Assembly: GCF_002251855.1 (NCBI RefSeq)
Contig: NZ_NOXW01000016.1
Location: 1 to 64,000 of the forward strand
Source: Rhodoferax sp. TH121
GTDB lineage: Bacteria; Pseudomonadota; Gammaproteobacteria; Burkholderiales; Burkholderiaceae_C
Direction of reading: 5' to 3'
DNA length: 64,000 bases
The notes under the pieces were generated by a model. It saw nothing but the letters and a program-made list of their open reading frames with translations, was not told the origin of the DNA and made no database searches. The translations under genes were made by a program, and so were the position numbers. Each line of letters begins with the position of its first letter. Position 1 is the stretch's first letter. Shown here in pieces: positions 29,076 to 38,551 of this stretch.

Positions 29076-30060
29076 GCCGCGGTGGTTGCCGGGCGGCAAT
29101 CTGCAGACCATCTGGCCCGCTCTGTACTCGCGCCGCGTGTTTGGCCCGCACCCGCAGTACCAGCGCGAGCGCTGGGCCACACCGGATGCGGATTTTGTGG
29201 ACGTGGATTGGTTGATTGGCTCCCACTCTGCGCCGCGGCCGTCGATGTCGCTCGACCAGGAGCGACCGCTGCTGGTGTTGTTCCATGGCCTGGAAGGCAG
29301 CTCCCGCAGCCACTATGCCGAAGCCTTTGCCGATTTCGCCCACACCCATGGCATGGCCTATGCCGTGCCGCACTTCCGTGGCTGCAGCGGCGAGTTGAAC
29401 CACGCCCCACGCGCCTACCACTCGGGCGACTTTGCTGAGGTCGGCTGGATGCTGCAGCAGTTCCGTGCACGCCACCGGGGCCCCATCATCGCGGTGGGCG
29501 TCTCCCTGGGCGGTAACGCGCTGCTGCGCTGGGCCGAGGAAATGGGAGACAGCGCTGCGGCTGTGGTGCGCGGCGTGGCGGCGGTGTGCTCCCCCATCGA
29601 TCTGGCCGCCGGCGGCTACGCCATCGGCCGCGGCTTCAACCGCATGGTCTACACCCGCATGTTCCTCAACACCATGGTGCCAAAAGCCTTGCAGAAGCTG
29701 CAGCAGCACCCTGGCCTGTTCGACGGTGCGGCGCTGAAGGCAGCCCGCGATCTGTACGAATTCGACAACATCTTCACCGCGCCGCTGCACGGCTTTAAAA
29801 GCACTGAGGACTACTGGGCCCGTGCCTCGGCCAAACCGCACTTGGCCGCAATCCGCGTGCCGGCGCTGGTGGTCAACGCGCGCAACGACCCCTTTGTGCC
29901 CGCCTGGTGTCTGCCGTCGCAGGCCGAAGTGGGCGCGCATGTCACGCTGTGGCAACCTGCACACGGCGGCCACGTGGGCTTTCCGCAGGGGCCGGTGCCC
30001 GGCCATGTGCGCACCATGCCCGACGCTGTCGGCGGCTGGCTGCGCCGCCATCTGCCCTGA
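29026..30060 (+). CDS. YheT-type alpha/beta hydrolase
   Basis: The 344-residue protein shows the YheT/COG0429 pattern: APRWLPGGNLQTIWPALY, LLVLFHGLEGSSRSHYAEAFA, YHSGDFAEVGWML, nucleophile elbow AVGVSLGGNALLRW, acid in NARNDPFVP and histidine in HGGHVGFPQG. It is an esterase or lipase of unknown natural substrate. The first 12 residues (MSKAPAEYAQTA) are encoded by a reversed dispersed repeat; family members usually start near MNYVAPRW, which would be the ATG at 29062. Neither start has a clear ribosome binding site. Confidence 0.87.
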   Translation: MSKAPAEYAQTAMNYVAPRWLPGGNLQTIWPALYSRRVFGPHPQYQRERWATPDADFVDVDWLIGSHSAPRPSMSLDQERPLLVLFHGLEGSSRSHYAEAFADFAHTHGMAYAVPHFRGCSGELNHAPRAYHSGDFAEVGWMLQQFRARHRGPIIAVGVSLGGNALLRWAEEMGDSAAAVVRGVAAVCSPIDLAAGGYAIGRGFNRMVYTRMFLNTMVPKALQKLQQHPGLFDGAALKAARDLYEFDNIFTAPLHGFKSTEDYWARASAKPHLAAIRVPALVVNARNDPFVPAWCLPSQAEVGAHVTLWQPAHGGHVGFPQGPVPGHVRTMPDAVGGWLRRHLP

Positions 30061-30071
30061 GAACGCAGCCC

Positions 30072-30617
30072 ATGGACGACATCGTCAAACAAGCCATGGC
30101 CAAGTGGCCCAACGTGCCAGACTGCTACGGCTGGCTGGGCCTGGACGCGCGTGGCCAGTGGTTCATGCGTGACGACGCGGCCCAGGCTGCTGGTGCCTTC
30201 GCCAGCGGCCGCCCCGGCGCCAAGGGCAGCCGCCTGCAGCACGAGAAGTTGATTGCCTTCATCGCGCGCAATTACGCGGCCGATGCTGGTGGGAGCTGGT
30301 TCTTCCAGAATGGCCCGCAGCGGGTGTTTGTGGAGCTGGAGGCCACGCCCTGGGTCTGGCGTGTGGCCGATGATGGCATGGTGACGGCTCACACGGGCGC
30401 CCCGGCTCAGGTCCAGCAGGCCCTGCTGGATGAAGAAGGCTGGCTCTACCTCAACACCGACCTGGGCTTTGGTCTGGTCCACACCCAGGACACCGGCCGC
30501 GCCGCCCAAGCGCTGGAGCAAGGGCTGTGGACGTTGCACGAGGTGCACCGGGCAGACTTGCCCCAACGCTTCGCCTATGCCCCGAGTCCGCAGGCGCTTA
30601 GTTCGCTATCAAAATAG
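30072..30617 (+). CDS. Conserved hypothetical protein of Burkholderiales type
   Basis: The 181-residue protein starts MDDIVKQAMAKWPNVPDCYGWLGLDARGQWFMRDD and has mixed alpha/beta character with GSWFFQNGPQRVFVELEATPWVWRV in the middle. I recall similar uncharacterised (DUF) proteins in Burkholderiales but cannot name the family with certainty. No signal peptide or membrane segment. Its final residues (SLSK) and TAG stop are encoded by the head of a dispersed repeat at 30605. It lies 11 bases after the hydrolase gene. Confidence 0.72.
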   Translation: MDDIVKQAMAKWPNVPDCYGWLGLDARGQWFMRDDAAQAAGAFASGRPGAKGSRLQHEKLIAFIARNYAADAGGSWFFQNGPQRVFVELEATPWVWRVADDGMVTAHTGAPAQVQQALLDEEGWLYLNTDLGFGLVHTQDTGRAAQALEQGLWTLHEVHRADLPQRFAYAPSPQALSSLSK

Positions 30618-30669
30618 TAGCTTTGGGCGCAGTAACTGCGATGCCTAGAGGCCAATATGGCTTGAAATT
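30605..30669 (+). repeat. Dispersed repeat copy at the end of the 30072 gene
   Basis: The head GCTATC-AAAAT-AGTAGC (30605-30621) is followed by GGGCGCAGTAACTGCGATGCCTAGAGGCC and TATGGCTTGAAAT. It supplies the last codons and stop TAG (30615-30617) of the upstream gene and abuts the cytochrome c5 terminator. Confidence 0.87.
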
Positions 30670-30674
30670 GGCAA

Positions 30675-30700
30675 CAAAAAAGCCGACACGCATGTCGGCT
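30675..30700 (-). terminator. Rho-independent terminator of the cytochrome c5 gene
   Basis: An 8-bp stem AGCCGACA/TGTCGGCT (30681-30688/30693-30700) with loop CGCA is followed, on the minus strand, by a run of six T. It lies 27 bases after the cytochrome gene stop. Confidence 0.85.
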
Positions 30701-30727
30701 TGATGGGGGGGAGCTTCGCCTGGGAGC

Positions 30728-31258
30728 TTATTTGGCGGCTTCGGGGGCTGCAGCCTTCTTGGGCTCGTCAAACTTGCCACCGCTGCCGTTTGCCATGTAG
30801 ACCACGGCGCGGGCAATTTCAAAGTCGTCCAAGTCACCGCCACCCTGGGCACCCATGGCACCCTTGCCCTTGAGGGCAGAGTTCAACAAGGCATCAAAGC
30901 CGGTCTTGATGCGGGCGCTCCAGGCACCCGCGTCGCCAAACTTGGGGGCGCCGGCCAGGCCAGCTGCGTGGCAGGCTGCGCACTGGGCAGCGAACACCTG
31001 CTCGCCGGTTTTCATTTCGCGGTTGGCATCGCGGATTTCGACCATGCCGACCTTTTGGATGCGCTCGGCAAGGGCTTTTTCAGCGTTCACCGTGCCAGCA
31101 GCGGGCTTGTTGTCCGAGGTGACGTAGTACACCAGACCGATGATCACGAAGATGGGGATCACGAACGAGAAAAAAGCCGCCAGCAACAATTGCTTGGGAG
31201 TCTTGATGGGGCCGGTATGGGCCTCATCGTGCGCGGTCGCGTGGCTGGTGTCGCTCAT
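30728..31258 (-). CDS. Membrane-anchored cytochrome c5-like protein
   Basis: The 176-residue protein has a cytoplasmic N-terminus, one membrane helix at residues 24-46 (LLLAAFFSFVIPIFVIIGLVYYV) and a periplasmic class I cytochrome c domain with CAACH at residues 93-97 and the distal methionine likely in the VYMANGSGG segment. This is the cytochrome c5 (CytC5) type that delivers electrons to terminal oxidases. The start at 31258 follows a GAGGA site; a TATAAT on the minus strand at 31305-31300 lies at promoter distance. Confidence 0.9.
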   Translation of the reverse strand: MSDTSHATAHDEAHTGPIKTPKQLLLAAFFSFVIPIFVIIGLVYYVTSDNKPAAGTVNAEKALAERIQKVGMVEIRDANREMKTGEQVFAAQCAACHAAGLAGAPKFGDAGAWSARIKTGFDALLNSALKGKGAMGAQGGGDLDDFEIARAVVYMANGSGGKFDEPKKAAAPEAAK

Positions 31259-31299
31259 GGGTGTCCTCAAAAAAGTCGGGGGCTTCGAAACAGCTGCGG

Positions 31300-31305
31300 A
31301 TTATA
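31300..31305 (-). promoter_or_regulatory. Candidate -10 element for the cytochrome c5 gene
   Basis: The minus strand reads TATAAT at this position, 42 bases before the cytochrome c5 start codon. No good -35 hexamer accompanies it. It is back to back with the tRNA promoter region. Confidence 0.45.
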
Positions 31306-31329
31306 ACGGGGGCCCTCTGCGAAAACACC

Positions 31330-31335
31330 TACAAT
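31330..31335 (+). promoter_or_regulatory. Candidate -10 element for tRNA-Arg
   Basis: TACAAT lies 16 bases before the tRNA 5' end, the usual distance for a -10 hexamer of a tRNA gene. The -35 region is not clear. Confidence 0.4.
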
Positions 31336-31351
31336 GCCCACTCTTCTGGAC

Positions 31352-31427
31352 GCGGCTGTAGCTCAGTGGATAGAGTATTGGCCTCCGAAGCCAAGGGTCG
31401 TGGGTTCGATCCCCGCCAGCCGCACCA
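31352..31427 (+). tRNA. tRNA-Arg (anticodon CCG)
   Basis: The 76-nt sequence folds as a tRNA: acceptor arms GCGGCTG/CAGCCGC, D-arm with AGCTCAGTGGATAGAGT, anticodon stem TTGGC/GCCAA with loop CTCCGAA giving anticodon CCG, and the T-arm GTTCGATCC. CCA is encoded. It reads CGG arginine codons. It ends seven bases before the pobA stop on the other strand; no integrase or duplicated 3' end is visible nearby. Confidence 0.97.
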
Positions 31428-31433
31428 ACCCTC

Positions 31434-32618
<1,185 letters not shown>

Positions 32619-32681
32619 TCAAAAAACTATGGCGCAAGCTTAGGTCTGGCGCCTGCGGAGTGCCACGCTAGCAGAGGCCAT

Positions 32682-32720
32682 TTGCGCGATGATTGGAGCG
32701 CTTGCTCGATAATCGCGCAA
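32682..32720. promoter_or_regulatory. Candidate operator between pobA and its regulator
   Basis: Perfect 9-bp inverted arms TTGCGCGAT (32682-32690) and ATCGCGCAA (32712-32720) are separated by 21 bases; extending inward, the arms agree at 11 of 13 positions. The site lies 76 bases before pobA and 19 before the regulator start, a suitable place for an IclR-type protein. Binding is inferred. Confidence 0.6.
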
Positions 32721-32738
32721 CTTTATCAAGGCCATTCC

Positions 32739-33545
32739 ATGCCCCCGATCGACCCCCATCCTGGTATTGCCAAAGCTGACCTGATTGCAGGTATGGCCAA
32801 AGGCATGGCGGTGCTGGAGAGCTTTGACACCGAGCGCCAGCGCCTCAATGCCACGCTGGCGGCGCAGCGTGCGGGCATCACGCGGGCCGCGGCGCGCCGC
32901 CACTTGCTCACGCTGGCTTATCTCGGCTACCTGGAGACCGATGGCAGCTACTACTGGTTGTCCAGCAAGGTGCTGCGATTCTCCGGCAGCTACCTAGCAT
33001 CCGCGCGCATGCCGCGTGTGCTGCAGCCCACGCTCAACCGGCTGGCGGCGCAGACGCAGGAGTCGTTTTCGGCCGTGGTGCTGGATGGGCACGAGGTGGT
33101 GATCGTGGCGCGCAGCGGCAATGACTGGCGCAGCTCGCCCTCGGGCAAAGCCCAGGTGCTGGCCTACGGGCTGCACCTGGGCGCGCGCCTGCCCGCGCAT
33201 GCCACCTCCACCGGGCGCCTGCTGCTGGCGGCCTTGCCCAAGCCGCAGCTTGCCGCCTGGATCAAGGCGCAGCCCCTGCGCCGCTTGACCGCGCACACCG
33301 TGACCGATACCAAGACTCTGCGCCAAAGCATTGACGTGGCGCGCAAACAAGATTTCTTCCTGGCGAGCGAAGAGCATGAGCTGGGCGTGCTGGCCCTGGC
33401 GGTGCCCCTGCGCAACGCGCAAGGTCACACGGTGGCCGCCCTCAATGTGGTGGCCGCACCGCACCGTTGGACGGCGCAAGACTTGCAGCGCGATCTGCTG
33501 CCGGTGCTGCAGGATGCAGCGCGGGAGTTGCGCCCGCTGTTGTGA
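32739..33545 (+). CDS. pobR: IclR family regulator, probable PobR
   Basis: The 268-residue protein has an N-terminal winged helix (VLESFDTERQRLNATLAAQRAGITRAAARRHLLTLAYLGYLETDG) and an IclR ligand domain with ESFSAVVLDGHEVVIVAR, LGARLPAHATSTGRLLLA and a C-terminal GVLALAVPLRN. IclR-type PobR/PcaR proteins activate aromatic catabolism genes in response to 4-hydroxybenzoate or related acids. Its divergent position beside pobA supports the PobR role. The start at 32739 is the first ATG that gives the family N-terminus. Confidence 0.87.
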   Translation: MPPIDPHPGIAKADLIAGMAKGMAVLESFDTERQRLNATLAAQRAGITRAAARRHLLTLAYLGYLETDGSYYWLSSKVLRFSGSYLASARMPRVLQPTLNRLAAQTQESFSAVVLDGHEVVIVARSGNDWRSSPSGKAQVLAYGLHLGARLPAHATSTGRLLLAALPKPQLAAWIKAQPLRRLTAHTVTDTKTLRQSIDVARKQDFFLASEEHELGVLALAVPLRNAQGHTVAALNVVAAPHRWTAQDLQRDLLPVLQDAARELRPLL

Positions 33546-33568
33546 GCCCAAGCTGCGACAATCGGGGC

Positions 33569-34204
33569 ATGACCGTACGACTCCAAAGCCTGGGTGAAGA
33601 AATCGCCAACAGTGTCAGCCACGGCTTGGCGCTGCTGGCGGCGATCGGTGCCGTGCCCTTTCTGATGGCGGCTGCGCGCGATCTCAGCACTGCCAGCCAG
33701 GTGGGTGCTGTGGTGTTTGCCGTGACCATGGTGCTGCTGTACTTCACATCCATGCTGTACCACGCACTGCCCAATGGGCGCGCCAAACGGGTGTTCCTCA
33801 AACTGGACTACTGCGCGATTTTTCTGTTCATTGCCGGTAGTTACACCCCGTTTGCGCTGGGTGCGCTCTACGGCGCCTGGGGCTGGACCCTGTTTGGCTT
33901 GGTGTGGGCGCTGGCGGTGGTTGGCGTCATTCTCAAGTCCACCGACAAGCTGTCCCACCCTTGGATTTCCACCGGCCTGTACCTCGGGATGGGCTGGCTG
34001 GTGCTGATTGCTGCTGTGCCGCTGGTCGAGCGTGTGCCCACGCAAGGCCTGGTCTGGCTGGTGGCCGGCGGCTTGGCGTACACGCTGGGCGTGGTGTTCT
34101 TCGTGCTGGATTCGCGCATCCGTTACGCGCATGCCATCTGGCATGGCTTTGTGGTGGCCGGCACTGGCTGCCACTTTGTTGCGGTGATGGGTTACGCCGG
34201 CTGA
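33569..34204 (+). CDS. Hemolysin III / PAQR family membrane protein
   Basis: The 211-residue protein has seven predicted membrane helices and the family metal-site pattern: EEIANSVSHGLALLAAIG at the N-terminus, FTSMLYHALP, LKLDYCAIFLFIAGSYTPF and HAIWHGFVVAGTGCHFVAVM at the C-terminus, with conserved Ser, Asp and three His. This is the YqfA/hemolysin III group; true haemolysin activity is doubtful for most members. It follows the pobR gene by 23 bases but need not be part of that unit. Confidence 0.9.
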   Translation: MTVRLQSLGEEIANSVSHGLALLAAIGAVPFLMAAARDLSTASQVGAVVFAVTMVLLYFTSMLYHALPNGRAKRVFLKLDYCAIFLFIAGSYTPFALGALYGAWGWTLFGLVWALAVVGVILKSTDKLSHPWISTGLYLGMGWLVLIAAVPLVERVPTQGLVWLVAGGLAYTLGVVFFVLDSRIRYAHAIWHGFVVAGTGCHFVAVMGYAG

Positions 34205-34281
34205 CACCCCGGCTTGCGCCTGACCCACTCCTTCCCCTTTTTCTTCTCGTCCCGTTTACTGCCCACTGGGTTCCTTACGCC

Positions 34282-35520
34282 ATGCCTTTTTCCGACCTCG
34301 GTATTTCCCCAGCACTTGCGCATGCCATGGTGCTGCAGGGCTTTGTGTTGCCCACGCCCGTGCAGGCCCAGACCGTGCCCGTGGCCCTGGGTGGGCGGGA
34401 CGTGCTGGCTTGCGCGCAAACCGGTTCAGGCAAAACTGCGGCCTACGCCTTGGTGCTGCTGGCCCAACTGGCCGCGCGCCCTGCACACAAGCCGCGCCAG
34501 GCCGCCGCCTTGGTGGTGGTGCCCACGCGCGAGCTGGCCACCCAGGTGGGCGACACGCTGCGCACGCTGGCCCAGCATGCTGGGCAGGCCGCGCGTGTGA
34601 CTGTATTGTTTGGTGGTGTGTCCATCAACCCGCAGCTCATGGGTCTGCGCGGTGGCACCGACATTGTGGTGGCCACGCCGGGTCGTTTGCTGGACGTGAT
34701 CGACCACCGCGCGCTGAGCCTGGGCGCGGTGCAGACCCTGGTGCTGGACGAGGCCGACCGCCTGCTGGATCTGGGTTTTGCCGCGGAGCTGGACCGCATT
34801 CGCAGCCTATTGCCGCAGCGCCATCAGAGCCTGCTGTATTCGGCCACCTTCGCCCCTGCGGTGCGTGCCATGGCACAGGCCAGCCTGCGCAGCCCGGTGG
34901 AGGTGAACGTGGTAGCCGAAGAGGGCGAGCAGCCCGACATCGCCCAGCGTGCCATCCAGGTGGATACAAACCAGCGCACCCCGCTCTTGCGCCATCTGAT
35001 GGCCGAACACGGCTGGAGCCGCGTGCTGGTGTTTGTGGCCACCAAGTACGCCGCCGAAATGGTGGCCGACAAGCTGCGCCGAGCCGGGCTGCTCGCTGAG
35101 CCCTTCCATGCGCAGCTGAGCCAGGGTAAGCGCACCCAGGTGCTGATGGACTTCAAGGCCTCGGCCATCCAGGTGGTGGTGGCCACCGACGTGGCGGCAC
35201 GCGGTATCGACATCGGCGACCTGCCGGTGGTGGTGAACTTTGATCTGCCGCGATCGGCCACCGACTACACCCACCGAATTGGCCGCACCGCACGCGCCGG
35301 TGCCAGTGGCTTGGCGGTGAGTTTTGTCAGTGCGGATATGGAGGCGCATCTCCGCCTCATCGAAAAGCGCAATCGCATCAGCATTGCGCGGGAACAGGTG
35401 GCGGGTTTTGTGCCCACAGCCACGGCGCCCGTGGCCACGCTGGCCGGTGGCATCAAGGGCCATCGCCCGAGCAAGAAGGACAAATTGCGCGCGGCCGGTT
35501 TGCTGCCGCCTTTGGTTTAA
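34282..35520 (+). CDS. DEAD-box RNA helicase, RhlE type
   Basis: The 412-residue protein contains all helicase motifs in order: FSDLGISPALAHAM, PTPVQAQTVP, AQTGSGKT, PTRELA, GG, TPGR, DEAD, SAT, VFVATK, ATDVAARGIDI and HRIGRTARAG. It lacks a long low-complexity tail; the short C-terminus has KGHRPSKKDKLRAAG, basic and possibly RNA binding. It probably acts in ribosome assembly or mRNA turnover. The stop codon is directly followed by a dispersed repeat. Confidence 0.93.
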   Translation: MPFSDLGISPALAHAMVLQGFVLPTPVQAQTVPVALGGRDVLACAQTGSGKTAAYALVLLAQLAARPAHKPRQAAALVVVPTRELATQVGDTLRTLAQHAGQAARVTVLFGGVSINPQLMGLRGGTDIVVATPGRLLDVIDHRALSLGAVQTLVLDEADRLLDLGFAAELDRIRSLLPQRHQSLLYSATFAPAVRAMAQASLRSPVEVNVVAEEGEQPDIAQRAIQVDTNQRTPLLRHLMAEHGWSRVLVFVATKYAAEMVADKLRRAGLLAEPFHAQLSQGKRTQVLMDFKASAIQVVVATDVAARGIDIGDLPVVVNFDLPRSATDYTHRIGRTARAGASGLAVSFVSADMEAHLRLIEKRNRISIAREQVAGFVPTATAPVATLAGGIKGHRPSKKDKLRAAGLLPPLV

Positions 35521-35522
35521 TT

Positions 35523-35587
35523 GCTATTTATTTAATAGCGGTTTGCGCAGTATCCATAAGAAATAGAGCCATATTTGGCTAATAAAT
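35523..35587 (+). repeat. Dispersed repeat copy after the DEAD-box helicase gene
   Basis: The head GCTATT-TATTT-AATAGC (35523-35539) is a perfect 6-bp hairpin and is followed by GGTTTGCGCAGTATCCATAAG, TAGAGCC and ATATTTGGCT. It begins two bases after the helicase stop. The remaining intergenic sequence to 35641 holds nothing else recognisable. Confidence 0.9.
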
Positions 35588-35641
35588 GAGTGCCAGACCT
35601 GTCCAGCGGCGCAGGTCTGCACCGAATCGCAGGGATGCCTT

Positions 35642-35959
35642 ATGTCTGATGACTACCAGATCGAAATTCCGCAGAGTTTCTTGGCGCTTTACACCGATAC
35701 CCGGCGACAACGCCTGAATGCGCCTTGGCACGAGGTCGCACAGCGCTACGAACTGTGCGAAGACCTGGCCCAACTGCTCACCACCACCGCCAAAGACATG
35801 GAATTCAGCCTCGGGATTGCCGAGTCGGATGTGCTGTCGCGCGTCCACCAAGGGTTGCTGGGCGAGGCGGCGGTGGTCACGCCGCCTGAAGCGCAATGGG
35901 TGGTCTGCCGCTTGGCGGAGTTGCTGGGTTGGGCCTTGCCGCCGGTAACTGGCGTGTAA
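35642..35959 (+). CDS. Small hypothetical protein, Burkholderiales type
   Basis: The 105-residue protein (MSDDYQIEIPQSFLALYTDTRRQRL onward) is helical and acidic, with YELCEDLAQLLTTTAKDMEFSLGIAESDVLSRVHQGLL in the middle. There is no signal peptide. An AGGGATG stretch precedes the ATG. I recall similar small proteins in this order annotated without proven function; I do not assign one. Confidence 0.65.
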   Translation: MSDDYQIEIPQSFLALYTDTRRQRLNAPWHEVAQRYELCEDLAQLLTTTAKDMEFSLGIAESDVLSRVHQGLLGEAAVVTPPEAQWVVCRLAELLGWALPPVTGV

Positions 35960-36081
35960 CCCCATTACTTTTTCAGTGCAAAACTGTATTCAATCGTGTT
36001 TTGTTTCTTCATTGGACAAAATCGGTTTTGAAATTTGGCCTTTGCGCAGAATTTCGAGGGTTTTCCCTGAATCTTGAAGTT

Positions 36082-36096
36082 TGTAATCTGATTACA
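36082..36096. promoter_or_regulatory. Candidate operator upstream of the alpha-glucoside cluster
   Basis: TGTAATC-T-GATTACA is a perfect 15-bp palindrome with 7-bp arms, 49 bases before the ABC ATPase start, in an AT-rich gap of 185 bases (35960-36144) that otherwise holds no gene. The form suits a dimeric regulator of GntR or LacI type; the protein is not identified. Confidence 0.5.
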
Positions 36097-36144
36097 TTTT
36101 GATGCGTAGCGGAATGCCGCTGTCCCACCGTCAGGAGCATGCAT

Positions 36145-37149
36145 ATGAGTCAGTCCGATGTCCGTTTGCGCGGAATCGTCAAAAACTACGGCAAGGCCGA
36201 TGTCATCCATGGCATCGATCTGGACATCGAGCCCGGAGAGTTCACCGTCTTTGTCGGCCCTTCGGGCTGCGGCAAGACCACCTTGCTGCGCATGATTGCC
36301 GGCCTGGAAGACATTTCTGGCGGTGACCTCAACATCGGCGGCGTGCGTGTCAACGACCTGGGGCCGTCCGAACGCGGCGTGGCCATGGTGTTCCAGAGTT
36401 ACGCGCTCTATCCGCACAAGACGGTGTTCGACAACATGGCCTTTGCGCTCAAAATCGCCAAGACACCCAAGGCTGAAATCGAGCGCCGCGTGCGCGAGGC
36501 CTCTGACATCCTGCAGCTCACGGAATACCTGGACCGCCTGCCCAAGGCCCTGTCGGGCGGCCAGCGCCAGCGCGTGGCGATTGGCCGAGCCATCGTGCGC
36601 GACCCCAAGGTGTTTTTGTTTGACGAGCCGCTCTCCAACCTGGATGCCGCGCTGCGCACCAAGATGCGCGTGGAACTGGCCACACTGCACCGCCGTCTGG
36701 GCGCCACCATGGTTTATGTGACCCACGATCAGGTCGAGGCCATGACGCTGGCTGACAAGATCGTGGTGCTCAACAAGGGGCGTGTGGAGCAGGTGGGTCG
36801 CCCGCTGGAGCTCTACAACAAGCCTGCCAGCCTGTTTGTGGCGGGCTTCATCGGCTCACCGCAGATGAACATTCTGGGCGGTGAATTGGCGGCGCGCCAC
36901 AACGTAGCCCACGTGGGCCTGCGTCCCGAGCACCTCAAGGTGCTGGCCGAAGGCCCCATCCAGGGCACGCTCAAACACTCCGAACAACTGGGCAACGAAA
37001 CCTTTGCCTATGTCAGCAGCCGTGAACATGGCGAGGTGACGGCCCGCATGGACGGCACGCTGGCCCTGGAGCCGGGGAGTGCCATTGCTTTGGGCTTTGC
37101 GCCGGAGCACCTGTACCGCTTCAATGCCGAGGGCAAGCGCGTCGACTGA
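36145..37149 (+). CDS. ABC transporter ATPase, sugar (MalK/UgpC/AglK type)
   Basis: The 334-residue protein has Walker [11 protein letters not shown]-loop [13 protein letters not shown], signature LSGGQRQR, Walker [12 protein letters not shown] and the H-loop VTHDQ, followed by a C-terminal OB-type regulatory domain ([12 protein letters not shown]). It powers a CUT1 sugar importer together with the next three genes. The start at 36145 is preferred: CAGGAG lies seven bases before it, while the ATG at 36139 is too close. Confidence 0.94.
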   Translation: MSQSDVRLRGIVKNYGKADVIHGIDLDIEPGEFTVFVGPSGCGKTTLLRMIAGLEDISGGDLNIGGVRVNDLGPSERGVAMVFQSYALYPHKTVFDNMAFALKIAKTPKAEIERRVREASDILQLTEYLDRLPKALSGGQRQRVAIGRAIVRDPKVFLFDEPLSNLDAALRTKMRVELATLHRRLGATMVYVTHDQVEAMTLADKIVVLNKGRVEQVGRPLELYNKPASLFVAGFIGSPQMNILGGELAARHNVAHVGLRPEHLKVLAEGPIQGTLKHSEQLGNETFAYVSSREHGEVTARMDGTLALEPGSAIALGFAPEHLYRFNAEGKRVD

Positions 37150-37172
37150 CGCCTGCTGTGTCTGTTTTTTAA

Positions 37173-37195
37173 GTGCTGCGGATGGGCCGCAGCAC
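37173..37195 (+). other. Intercistronic hairpin before the binding-protein gene
   Basis: A perfect 8-bp stem GTGCTGCG/CGCAGCAC (37173-37180/37188-37195) with a seven-base loop lies between the ATPase and binding-protein genes. It lacks a T run, so mRNA processing or stability is more likely than termination. Confidence 0.5.
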
Positions 37196-37213
37196 ACCAA
37201 GAGGAGAGAGACG

Positions 37214-38515
37214 ATGTTCAAGAAAACCATGATCGCTGGGGCTTCGGCTTTGGCAATGGGCACACTGGTTAGCCCCGCGATGGCGGCGGACTACAAAGGC
37301 CCGGACCTGAAGGGTGAGGTCATCACCATCACCTGCCCCTGGACCGGTGCCGAAGAAGGCATGTTCAAGAAGGTGATTGCCAATTTTGAGAAGGCCACCG
37401 GCGCTACCGTGAAGCACTCGTGCTCGCAAAGCTCTGAACAACAGATCGTGATCGACATCAAGGCGGGTTCGCCCTCCAACATCTCGGTGTTTCCCCAGCC
37501 AGGCCTGGCCGCCAACATGGCTGCCATCGACGGCCTCAAGCCCCTAGGCCCCAAGGCGCAAGAGTGGGTGAAGAAGAACTATGCCGCCGGCAGCTCCTGG
37601 GCCGATCTGGGCACCTACGCCAACAAGGCGGGCAAAAAAGAGTTCTACGGCATGTTCTACAACGTGAACGTGAAGAGCCTGGTCTGGTACCTGCCCGAAA
37701 ACTTCAAGGAAAAGGGCTACAAAGTGCCCAAGACCATGGAAGAGCTGCAAGCGTTGACCAAGAAAATCGCCGCCGACGGTGGCAAGCCCTGGTGTATCGG
37801 CCTGGGCTCGGATGCGGCTACCGGCTGGCCCGCCACCGACTGGGTGGAAGACATGATGTTGCGCACGCAGACGCCCGAGGTGTATGACGGCTGGGTGAGC
37901 AACAAGGTCAAGTTCAACGACAAGCGCGTTGTCGACGCCATTGAGGCCTACGGCTGGTTTGCCAAGAATGACGCCTATGTGGACGGCGGCGCCAAGGCCG
38001 TGGCCACCGTGAGCTTCAAGGACAGCCCCAAGGGTCTGTTCGGTTCGCCCCCCAAGTGCTACATGCACCGCCAGGCGTCCTTCATCCCCGCCTTCTTCCC
38101 CGAAGGCAAGGCGGATGAAGCGGACTTCTTCTACTTCCCGTCCTTTGCCAGCAAGAAGCTGGGCAACCCGGTTCTGGGCGGCGGCACCATCCTGACCATC
38201 ACCAAGGACAGCAAGGGCGCCCGTGCGTTCATGGAGTACCTGCAGCATCCCCAGTCGCATGAAATCTGGATGGCCGAAGGCGGTTTCCTGACACCGCACA
38301 AGGGTGTGGACCTGGCCAAGTACAAGACCGCGTCGCTGAAGAAGCAAGGCGAGATCCTGCAAAACGCCACCACCTTCCGCTTTGACGGCTCCGATCTGAT
38401 GCCTGGCGCCGTGGGTGCGGGCAGCTTCTGGAAGGGCATGGTTAACTACTCGGGTGGCCAGTCTGCCCAGCAAGTGGCCGACGAAATCCAGAAGAGCTGG
38501 GACGCCATCAAGTAA
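37214..38515 (+). CDS. Alpha-glucoside ABC transporter substrate-binding protein (AglE-like)
   Basis: The 433-residue protein has a signal peptide (MFKKTMIAGASALAMGTLVSPAMA) and the CUT1 binding-protein layout with GEVITITCPWTGAEEGMFKKVIANFEKATG, SVFPQPGLAANMA, and a large C-terminal lobe containing ILTITKDSKGARAFMEYL. Length and pairing with GH13 glucosidase genes match AglE of rhizobia, for sucrose, maltose or trehalose. AAGAGGAGAGAG is a strong ribosome binding site. Hairpins lie on both sides of the gene. Confidence 0.9.
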   Translation: MFKKTMIAGASALAMGTLVSPAMAADYKGPDLKGEVITITCPWTGAEEGMFKKVIANFEKATGATVKHSCSQSSEQQIVIDIKAGSPSNISVFPQPGLAANMAAIDGLKPLGPKAQEWVKKNYAAGSSWADLGTYANKAGKKEFYGMFYNVNVKSLVWYLPENFKEKGYKVPKTMEELQALTKKIAADGGKPWCIGLGSDAATGWPATDWVEDMMLRTQTPEVYDGWVSNKVKFNDKRVVDAIEAYGWFAKNDAYVDGGAKAVATVSFKDSPKGLFGSPPKCYMHRQASFIPAFFPEGKADEADFFYFPSFASKKLGNPVLGGGTILTITKDSKGARAFMEYLQHPQSHEIWMAEGGFLTPHKGVDLAKYKTASLKKQGEILQNATTFRFDGSDLMPGAVGAGSFWKGMVNYSGGQSAQQVADEIQKSWDAIK

Positions 38516-38551
38516 GCCTCTCCTCTGACAGCGCAAGGGTGCGCGTCTTAC

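Noticed and set aside
31352..31427. tRNA-Arg as integration site of a mobile element
   Set aside because: No integrase, direct repeat of the tRNA 3' end or foreign gene content lies on either side.
34210..34281. A helicase start far upstream overlapping the hemolysin III gene
   Set aside because: The open frame continues upstream only by chance; the family N-terminus MPFSDLGIS begins at 34282.
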